NCBI GenBank assembly: GCA_025934545.1
Contig: JAICXV010000207.1
Coordinates: forward strand, 1-5,448
From: Verrucomicrobiia bacterium
GTDB taxonomy: Bacteria; Verrucomicrobiota; Verrucomicrobiia; Limisphaerales; Palsa-1400
Length of the DNA stretch: 5,448 nucleotides
Direction: 5' to 3'
Position numbers and translations under genes: made by a program
In this document: piece by piece, positions 1-4,686 of the stretch
Layout of the letters: each line of letters begins with the position of its first letter
How positions within the stretch are numbered: the stretch's first letter is position 1
Notes under the pieces: model-generated
Database searches by the model: none
Seen by the model: only the letters and a program-made list of their open reading frames with translations
What the model was told of the DNA's origin: nothing

Positions 1-723
1 ATCGGTTGCGTCTTCCGTTCCGGCCTGGCCTCCATAAAGAGTGTTGGGTGTAAGGCCAAAACAATTCTTCATCGACAACGTCACGCCGGCGGTCACGTGA
101 TTTTTTAACTTGGCCAACGAAACCATCACGTCGGTTTCCTCGTATGATTTATTCAAGTCGAGCGAGGAGAACATCAAGCCGCCGGTTGGAACTTTGAAAT
201 GCGCATATGATTTGCCGGAACCTAGGTTGCGCGTGTTTTCGAATTCCACCTTGCCCATATTGGAAAGCGCTTTGACGTCCCAATCGGCCAACTCGAGGCT
301 CGTCTGCAAAGACGACTTGCTTTGCGTTGATTCGACGTAGCGGATGCGTTTTGCACCGGCGTCGACAAGTAGCGCGGTGAGGGCCATGACGGTATCGGGA
401 TGCGTCATGTAGGTTTCGCCGACAGGCCGTCCGAGATAAGGGCTGAAATTGGTGCCGGTCAAATTCAGTTTGACGGTGACGGTCTTATTGCGAACGAGCT
501 TTTGAATGCCGCCGATTAAATCGAAACAATCTTTGAGCGCGGGTTTGACGGCTGGTCCGTAGGTCTTGCAGGAAACGATTCCAACTTTGGCGTTAGAGCG
601 GAGTTCGGGCGAAAGCTCAGCGGCAAATGCTGGCGAAACGGAGGCAAGTGCGGCGAAGGCTGCACTGCGGCGAATGAAGTCGCGCCGGCTGCAGGACAGG
701 GGGTGTGATTTCGGGCCTGTCAT
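1..723 (-). CDS. Tat-exported DUF362 domain protein (C-terminus beyond window)
   Basis: Reading leftwards from the ATG at 723, an uninterrupted frame of 241 codons reaches the window edge, so the 3' part of the gene is missing. Residues 12-18 (SRRDFIR) match the twin-arginine motif and are followed by a short Ala-rich hydrophobic stretch and an AFA-AE-like cleavage site near residue 34, so export of a folded protein by Tat is predicted. The rest resembles DUF362: VTVKLNL at 82-88, THPDTVMALTALLVDAGAK at 107-125, and the DVMVSLAKLKNHVTAGVTLSMKN block at 198-220 ahead of CFGL. DUF362 proteins have no settled function; some carry C-terminal 4Fe-4S ferredoxin domains, but that region is not visible here. 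The ATG at 723 is chosen because it places the Tat motif 11 residues in; the frame stays open upstream, with an in-frame GTG at 750. It is divergent from the zinc-ribbon gene. Family call good; function unknown. Confidence 0.85.
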   Translation of the reverse strand, partial: MTGPKSHPLSCSRRDFIRRSAAFAALASVSPAFAAELSPELRSNAKVGIVSCKTYGPAVKPALKDCFDLIGGIQKLVRNKTVTVKLNLTGTNFSPYLGRPVGETYMTHPDTVMALTALLVDAGAKRIRYVESTQSKSSLQTSLELADWDVKALSNMGKVEFENTRNLGSGKSYAHFKVPTGGLMFSSLDLNKSYEETDVMVSLAKLKNHVTAGVTLSMKNCFGLTPNTLYGGQAGTEDATD

Positions 724-836
724 TTGCAGTATATTCCACGTTGTTCGCACTTCGGGCAACTTATTTTGCGCTCTGTCCGCGACCTTTAGCGAATCTCGAC
801 GGCGAATCGATTATCCATTACCTTTTTTCCAACGAC
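724..836. other. Divergent intergenic region between the DUF362 and zinc-ribbon genes
   Basis: This 113-bp gap must hold the start signals of both flanking genes. Neither start has a recognisable Shine-Dalgarno sequence: the DUF362 ATG is preceded by CTGCAA (minus strand) and the zinc-ribbon ATG by a pyrimidine-rich ccttttttcc tract and aacgac. On the plus strand TTGTTC (741-746) and TATTTT (762-767) could be a poor sigma-70 pair, but the spacer is only 15 bp. I see no strong operator or hairpin. Confidence 0.35.
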
Positions 837-1082
837 ATGCCTTTTTACGAATACGAACTGTGCGACGGGGATTGCGCCGTATGCGGCGGACATTTCACGT
901 TGCGCCGGCCGATCAGCGCGCCCGAATTAAAGGCGTGCCCGGCTTGCAAGAAGCCGGTGCGCAAAGTGATTTCCACGTTCAGCTCCCCGATCAAGCTCAA
1001 GCCAGTGTCGGTGAGCGACGCGAAAAAAGCCGGGTTCACGGTTCTCAAACGTCTCGGCAAGGGCGAGTACGAAAAACAATAA
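837..1082 (+). CDS. FmdB-type small zinc-ribbon protein
   Basis: This encodes 81 residues starting MPFYEYELC, the classic opening of FmdB/CxxC_CxxC_SSSS putative regulatory proteins (usually MPxYEYxC). Zinc ligands are probably C13-x2-C16 and C34-x2-C37. An additional C9 precedes the first knuckle, so that region reads CDGDCAVCGG rather than the usual single CxDC pair. The segment after the second knuckle (VRKVIS, 41-46) is typical of the family. The basic C-terminal tail, from about residue 58 (VSVSDAKKAGF) to the end, is longer than the minimal ribbon. Function is unknown across the family; nucleic-acid binding or a regulatory role is usually assumed. An in-frame ATG at 705 would add 44 residues, but that extension overlaps the DUF362 start, has no family resemblance and hides the conserved MPxYEY start, so 837 is preferred. 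There is no clear Shine-Dalgarno sequence and no terminator hairpin after the stop. Confidence 0.85.
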   Translation: MPFYEYELCDGDCAVCGGHFTLRRPISAPELKACPACKKPVRKVISTFSSPIKLKPVSVSDAKKAGFTVLKRLGKGEYEKQ

Positions 1083-1126
1083 TTTCCTCTCTTGCCAAAC
1101 TGACAAATCGCTTCGAGGTTCTGCGT

Positions 1127-1187
1127 AGGGAGAAGGGACAAAGGGAAAAGGGACTAAGGATGAAAGAGAGAAGCGGGAAGGGATTAT
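1127..1187 (+). repeat. Degenerate purine heptad repeat with G-quadruplex pattern
   Basis: AGGGA-like units begin at 1127, 1134, 1142, 1149 and, imperfectly (AAGGA), at 1156, giving a 7-8 bp period that decays into a purine-only tract up to about 1187. Four GGG runs at 1128-1130, 1135-1137, 1143-1145 and 1150-1152 are separated by loops of 4, 5 and 4 bases, which fits the usual G3+N1-7 quadruplex rule. Two more GGG runs follow at 1175-1177 and 1180-1182. It starts 44 bp past the zinc-ribbon stop codon. A transcript reading through on the plus strand would carry the G-rich strand. Folding is inferred from the pattern only. Confidence 0.55.
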
Positions 1188-1198
1188 GGTAAGGATTT

Positions 1199-1282
1199 GG
1201 AGCTTTGCGCAGAACCGCTAGTAATCCTCGAAAGAGGGAACGCGAAACGGATCGAAAGATCCACCGTCCTACGCAAAGCTCC
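1199..1282. repeat. 84-bp inverted-repeat element with two internal tetraloop hairpins
   Basis: GGAGCTTTGCG at 1199-1209 is exactly complementary to CGCAAAGCTCC at 1272-1282. The arms extend to 17 bp (1199-1215 with 1266-1282), with two non-Watson-Crick positions: C1210/A1271 and A1213/C1268. In a plus-strand RNA these are A-C mismatches; in a minus-strand RNA both become G-U wobbles, giving an unbroken 17-bp stem. Inside are two hairpins, CCTC-GAAA-GAGG (1226-1237) and GGATC-GAAA-GATCC (1249-1262). On the plus strand both have GNRA loops closed by C-G, and the first gains a U-G pair (1225/1238). Evidence for the transcribed strand is therefore mixed. It could be a structured RNA, a REP/MITE-like dispersed palindrome, or a bidirectional termination structure. 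I see no target-site duplication. Confidence 0.6.
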
Positions 1283-1327
1283 GTTATTTGTGGAGAACCG
1301 GCCCCAACCTTCCGGGGGGTATTCACC

Positions 1328-1419
1328 CGTTACATCGTTACAACCATTGTAAACATTGGTGGTTTTTGCGCTTTTACCCGTTACAAAAGCCGTTACAGAC
1401 CCTCTGGAGAAGCGTTACA
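1328..1419 (+). promoter_or_regulatory. Cluster of five CGTTACA direct repeats
   Basis: The heptamer CGTTACA occurs at 1328-1334, 1336-1342, 1379-1385, 1391-1397 and 1413-1419, all on the plus strand; the first and third are preceded by CC. Start-to-start distances are 8, 43, 12 and 22 bp, the last three close to whole turns of the helix. The cluster ends 57 bp before the TPR start codon, where a multi-site regulator would be expected to bind. Only one further copy was noticed, inside the TPR coding region (2296-2302). The binding protein, if any, is unknown. Confidence 0.5.
1338..1352. promoter_or_regulatory. Perfect dyad TTACAA-N3-TTGTAA
   Basis: TTACAA (1338-1343) and TTGTAA (1347-1352) form a perfect 6-bp inverted repeat around a CCA centre, built on the second CGTTACA heptamer. 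Allowing one extra A, the symmetry extends to GTT/AAC (1337-1354). The size and spacing fit a dimeric helix-turn-helix operator better than a terminator, since the stem is AT-rich and short. It lies 124 bp before the TPR start codon. The regulator cannot be named. Confidence 0.4.
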
Positions 1420-1446
1420 AACGGCTGAATTTTTGAATCGTATCTT

Positions 1447-1452
1447 AGGAGG
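1447..1452 (+). promoter_or_regulatory. AGGAGG, unusually far from the TPR start codon
   Basis: A full-strength Shine-Dalgarno core lies 23 bases before the ATG at 1476, compared with the normal gap of about 5-10. No in-frame ATG, GTG or TTG exists between the in-frame TAG at 1446-1448 and the ATG, so no earlier start would use it. It may be coincidental, or a standby site brought closer by folding of the C/G-rich stretch between. Confidence 0.3.
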
Positions 1453-1475
1453 CAACGTCCGATACTCCGGCGGTC

Positions 1476-4100
1476 ATGGCGAAGAGTTTCAAACGATGGG
1501 TGTTGCTGGTTGCTTTCACATTCGCCTCTCTGTCTTCGTTTGCTGCTGTCAACGAAACGAATGTTTTCTCGGCAGCGGCGAGACTGTTCGAAACTCATAT
1601 CTTTAACCTCGCTGAATCCAGCTTCGGCAATTTCGTAGCGACTTACACTAACTCGCCGTTGCGACCGCAGGCGATTTTGTTCGAGGCGCGCGCGCGCTAT
1701 TTTCAAAGCAACTACGTCGGCGCGATTGATTTGTTGCAGAAGAATATGACGACCGCCAACGGACAGGCGGACGAATATCAATATTGGATTGCGCAATCGC
1801 TTTACAATAAACCCGACCATCAAGCAGCCGCCGATGCGTTTGGGGTCATGCTGCAAAAATTTCCAAATTCCGCGCATCGTCTCGACGCGGCCTTTTTCCA
1901 GGGCAAGGCCTATTCGCTGTTGAACAATTGGCCGAAGGTCATCGAGCTTTTTGAAAAAACGGATAGCCCGTTTCAAACAGCCGCGCGACTGCAACCGGAT
2001 AACGCGCTGGCAGTGGATGGTTTTCTGTTGTTAGCCGAAGCGTTCTTCCACGAACACCGCAACAGTGACGCCGAGCAGGTGGTGCGCGCCATACGCGTCG
2101 ATCCTTCGATGAAAAAAGCGAACTGGGAACGGTATTATTTGTTGTGCCGCGTGCAGTTTGCCGCAGGCAAAACAGAGGCCGCGCTGATCAACACCGCGCC
2201 GATGCTCAAGGCCGCAACCGGCGACCGCACCTGGACGGCTGAATCAAAATATCTCGAAGGCCAAATTTTGGAAAAGCTCGAACGTTTTCCAGAAGCGTTA
2301 CAGTCATACACGAATAATCTGGCGGAAGACGTCCCCGCGCCGATTCTCCGGCAATCGTTGTTCAAGACGATCGATTTGATGTTGAAACTTGGGCAGAACG
2401 ACGACGCGATCAGGCGGCTGGAAACATTCATCGAACAACGGCCGAACGATCCGTCGCTCGATGTCGCGCGGCTTTCCCTTGGTGAACTTGATTTGAGAGC
2501 AGCGGACGCCGCGCGGACCAATGCCGATGCCTCAACATCCCCGACCCGTTTGATTCAGCTCGCGACCACCAATTTCGACCGGCTCATCGCTGATTATCCG
2601 CAGAGCCCTTTGCGCGGAAAGGCGCATCTGGATCGCGGCTGGTGTTGTTGGCTGGTAGGCCAAATCGCCGGCGCGCAAACGAATTTTATCGAAGCACTGC
2701 AGCGCCTGCCCGCGTCAGAAGACGCCTCGATCGCGCGATTCAAACTGGCTGACACGCAGTTTTCCCAAAGCAACTACGTCGCGGCGTTGACCAATTACAA
2801 CATGGTCGTGCAAAGCGCGGATTCATTGCCGCAAATCAAAGAGGGTTTGTTCGACCAGGCGCTCTATCAGATTGTCCGTTGCGCCATTGCCACGGGCGAC
2901 GAAAAAACGGCGAGCGCTGCTGCTGATAAAATCCAGGCACTCTATCCGAACAGCCTGTTCACCGATCGCGCTTTGCTGCTCTACGGCGAGGACCTTAATC
3001 GGCGGCGAAATTATGGCGAAGCGCGCAACACCTTTTCGCGGTTGCTGGAAAAATTCCCAAACACGACGGTGCGCCCGCAGGTGCAACTGGCGATCGCACG
3101 AAGTTACGCGCAGGAAAGCATGTGGACGGATGCGGCTGCCCAATACGATCAATGGGTCGCCAAATTTCCCGCGCATCCGCTTTTGCCCCAGGCTGAGTTT
3201 TCGCGGGCGCTCGCTTATGACAAAGCCGGAAATGAAACCAACGCGTTTGTGTTGTTCACGAATTTCGTGGCGCGTTTTCCGAGCAATACATTCGCGCCTT
3301 GGGCGCAGAATTGGATCGCCGATTATTATTTCAACGAGGAGTCGTATGTCTTCGCCGACAAAGCCTATCAGGAGCTCTATCAAAAATATCCGACGGCCGG
3401 CGAACTTGCTTACCAGGCGCGCTTGATGGCTGGGCGCTCGGCACTGGCGGGCCAACGTCCGCCGGATGCAGCGACTTATTTTTTGGATCTGATCAATGAT
3501 ACAAACGCGCCCGCTCCGATCGTGGCCAAAGCGCGCTTCGCGTTGGGCGATACTAAACAGCAGCAATACCGCGACAGCCTCAAGGACCCGGTGAATTGCA
3601 CGAACTTTTTCAAAGAAGCACTGGCGTCGTTCAGCGCGCTGACCAACGGCACGCCGACCAACGCGCTCGCGCCGCTGGCGATGGGGCGGTTGGGCGATTG
3701 TTGTTATGGCTGGGCCATCGATAAAAACGACCCGACCTACTTCGACGCCGCCATTGCCAACTACTCCAGCGCGGTCGCGATGCCGCAAGCCACCATCGAA
3801 ACGCGCAGCCAGGCCGAAGTGGGAATCGGTCATTGTTATGTTGCGCAGGGAGAGCTCGATCTAGCACTGGAACATTATTGCAAAGTGATTCCGGACTTCA
3901 CGGATGATCCGACCCATTTCAGTTCGTTCTGGGCGAAAGAGGCTGCGGTGGCGGCAGCGGGAATTTGTGAAACACGGCAGGAATGGGACAAGGCGGTCAA
4001 TCTTTACACGCGCACTCGAAACCTATTCCCGTCGCTGAAGACTGCACTCGACAAAAAAATCGCCTTGGCTCAACAGCACAAGACGGCGGCTAAAAATTGA
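1476..4100 (+). CDS. Secreted multi-TPR repeat protein
   Basis: This encodes 874 residues. The N-terminus (MAKSFKRW, then a hydrophobic stretch to about residue 22 and SFA-AV) is a Sec signal peptide without a lipobox cysteine, so a soluble periplasmic or peripherally attached protein is predicted. The rest is a long array of TPR-like helical pairs of the BamD/CpoB type, each ending in an F/Y-P-x-[ST/other] turn: for example FPNS at 129, YPQS at 374, YPNS at 490, FPNT at 527, FPAH at 564, FPSN at 601 and YPTA at 638. The last five are exactly 37 residues apart. No enzymatic domain is visible; the C-terminus ends in a basic stretch without an anchor. TPR arrays of this kind scaffold envelope complexes, but no partner is identifiable here. 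The start is fixed by the signal peptide and the upstream in-frame stop at 1446-1448. The Gre-like gene follows 79 bp later on the same strand. Confidence 0.9.
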   Translation: MAKSFKRWVLLVAFTFASLSSFAAVNETNVFSAAARLFETHIFNLAESSFGNFVATYTNSPLRPQAILFEARARYFQSNYVGAIDLLQKNMTTANGQADEYQYWIAQSLYNKPDHQAAADAFGVMLQKFPNSAHRLDAAFFQGKAYSLLNNWPKVIELFEKTDSPFQTAARLQPDNALAVDGFLLLAEAFFHEHRNSDAEQVVRAIRVDPSMKKANWERYYLLCRVQFAAGKTEAALINTAPMLKAATGDRTWTAESKYLEGQILEKLERFPEALQSYTNNLAEDVPAPILRQSLFKTIDLMLKLGQNDDAIRRLETFIEQRPNDPSLDVARLSLGELDLRAADAARTNADASTSPTRLIQLATTNFDRLIADYPQSPLRGKAHLDRGWCCWLVGQIAGAQTNFIEALQRLPASEDASIARFKLADTQFSQSNYVAALTNYNMVVQSADSLPQIKEGLFDQALYQIVRCAIATGDEKTASAAADKIQALYPNSLFTDRALLLYGEDLNRRRNYGEARNTFSRLLEKFPNTTVRPQVQLAIARSYAQESMWTDAAAQYDQWVAKFPAHPLLPQAEFSRALAYDKAGNETNAFVLFTNFVARFPSNTFAPWAQNWIADYYFNEESYVFADKAYQELYQKYPTAGELAYQARLMAGRSALAGQRPPDAATYFLDLINDTNAPAPIVAKARFALGDTKQQQYRDSLKDPVNCTNFFKEALASFSALTNGTPTNALAPLAMGRLGDCCYGWAIDKNDPTYFDAAIANYSSAVAMPQATIETRSQAEVGIGHCYVAQGELDLALEHYCKVIPDFTDDPTHFSSFWAKEAAVAAAGICETRQEWDKAVNLYTRTRNLFPSLKTALDKKIALAQQHKTAAKN

Positions 4101-4110
4101 TTTCGCAAAA

Positions 4111-4161
4111 GCAGGTTGAAAATTTTTTTGCGGTAGAAAAAGTTGAAGCGATTTCACCTGC
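4111..4161. promoter_or_regulatory. Imperfect dyad in the TPR to Gre-like gene spacer
   Basis: GCAGGTTGAAA (4111-4121) is complementary to TTTCACCTGC (4152-4161), apart from one bulged T. The loop of about 30 bases contains a T7 run and GCGGTAGAAAAAG. The T run lies inside the loop rather than after the stem, so this is not a standard intrinsic terminator; an operator or leader structure for the Gre-like gene is possible. A second small hairpin, CACC-TGC-GGTG (4155-4165), would compete with it. No strong Shine-Dalgarno sequence precedes the ATG at 4180. Confidence 0.25.
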
Positions 4162-4179
4162 GGTGGTGCACGTTAAATC

Positions 4180-4686
4180 ATGAGTAAGGCGTTCACGAAA
4201 GATGACGACGGCGTTGCGCCGGTCTTGCTACGGCCTGTTTCAACGTTGCCGCCGGGCGTCAAAAATTACATGACAGCCGGGGGCGCAAAACGGATCGAGG
4301 ACGAACTTAAACATCTGCGCGAGGTGGAACGCCCCCGTATTGTCACCTCCGCCGATGCAGCGAGAGCGGAAATGCTGCAAAAGATCGATTTGCGAATCGC
4401 GCAACTGGATCAAAGTTTGTTGGCAGCGGAAGTTGTTTCTCCGCCAGCCGAACCCGACAACAAAGTCCGGTTCGGCGCAACAGTAACTGTTCGCGACAAA
4501 GCAGGCGCAGAAATGAAATATCGAATCGTCGGCGTGGACGAAACGGATACTGACCGCGATTGGGTAAGCTGGCGTTCGCCGATTGCAAAAGCGTTGTTAA
4601 ACGCGAGCGTTGGCCAGCGGGTGAAATTTCAGATTCCAGCGGGAACGCAGGAATGGGAAATCGTCGCGATCAGCTACGAAGATTAA
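4180..4686 (+). CDS. GreA/GreB-family transcription factor with shortened coiled coil
   Basis: This encodes 168 residues. After a leader of about 28 residues (including LPPGVKNY at 23-30), residues 31-86 resemble the Gre N-terminal coiled coil: MTAGGAKRIEDELKHL aligns with the VTREGYEKLKQELNYL start of E. coli GreB, and ERP (50-52) with its ERP. The conserved hairpin tip (GDRSENADY in GreB, with the catalytic acidic pair that coordinates Mg in the RNA polymerase active site) is absent: ERPRIVTSADAARAEMLQKIDLRIAQL runs straight into the second helix. Residues 95-168 match the FKBP-like C-terminal domain: VRFGATVTV, YRIVGVDETD, WVSWRSPIAKALLNASVGQRVKF and a final EWEIVAISY. It should still bind near the RNAP secondary channel, but stimulation of transcript cleavage is doubtful. 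D59 and E64 are the only acidic residues near the new tip. The stop overlaps that of the convergent glycosyltransferase. Confidence 0.85.
   Translation: MSKAFTKDDDGVAPVLLRPVSTLPPGVKNYMTAGGAKRIEDELKHLREVERPRIVTSADAARAEMLQKIDLRIAQLDQSLLAAEVVSPPAEPDNKVRFGATVTVRDKAGAEMKYRIVGVDETDTDRDWVSWRSPIAKALLNASVGQRVKFQIPAGTQEWEIVAISYED

Larger units (their letters stand above)
1083..1475. other. 393-bp gene-free region rich in repeats and dyads
   Basis: No credible gene lies here; short open frames on both strands lack family features and overlap the structures. In order it contains a possible repeat remnant around 1112-1129, purine-rich heptad-like repeats with G-runs (1127-1187), an 84-bp inverted-repeat element (1199-1282), a C/G-rich patch (1299-1319), a CGTTACA cluster with one perfect dyad (1328-1419), and an isolated AGGAGG (1447-1452). 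The right-hand third presumably contains the promoter of the TPR gene, but no confident -35/-10 pair can be named. Confidence 0.7.

Noticed and set aside
728..733. TATACT on the minus strand as a -10 box for the DUF362 gene
   Set aside because: It ends only four bases before the start codon, which would put the transcript start at or inside the ATG, and no -35 box lies at a suitable distance.
705..836. 44-residue N-terminal extension of the zinc-ribbon protein from the ATG at 705
   Set aside because: It overlaps the start of the divergent DUF362 gene, shows no family similarity, and the conserved MPxYEY opening begins at the ATG at 837.
1214..1227. GCTAGTAATC, identical to a short stretch near the 3' end of 16S rRNA
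   Set aside because: The match is about ten bases and the flanks do not continue as rRNA; the bases are explained as part of the inverted-repeat element.
1299..1319. C/G-rich patch as an intrinsic terminator
   Set aside because: Only a four-pair CCCC/GGGG stem is available and no T run follows.
1343..1366. ACCA/TGGT hairpin followed by TTTTT as a terminator
   Set aside because: The stem is four AT-rich pairs with bulges, and there is no plausible upstream transcript that needs it; the perfect TTACAA dyad explains the symmetry better.
1205..1606. 133-residue open frame across the intergenic region and TPR start
   Set aside because: It runs through the repeat elements and the start of a well-supported gene in another frame, and shows no domain or signal features.
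2291..2302. AGAAGCGTTACA shared with 1408-1419 in the upstream region
   Set aside because: One 12-base repeat in about 5.4 kb is expected by chance, and this copy is explained by the codons of the TPR protein.
2823..3833. 336-residue minus-strand open frame within the TPR gene
   Set aside because: It is a shadow of the GC-biased coding strand, very Arg-rich and without recognisable domains.
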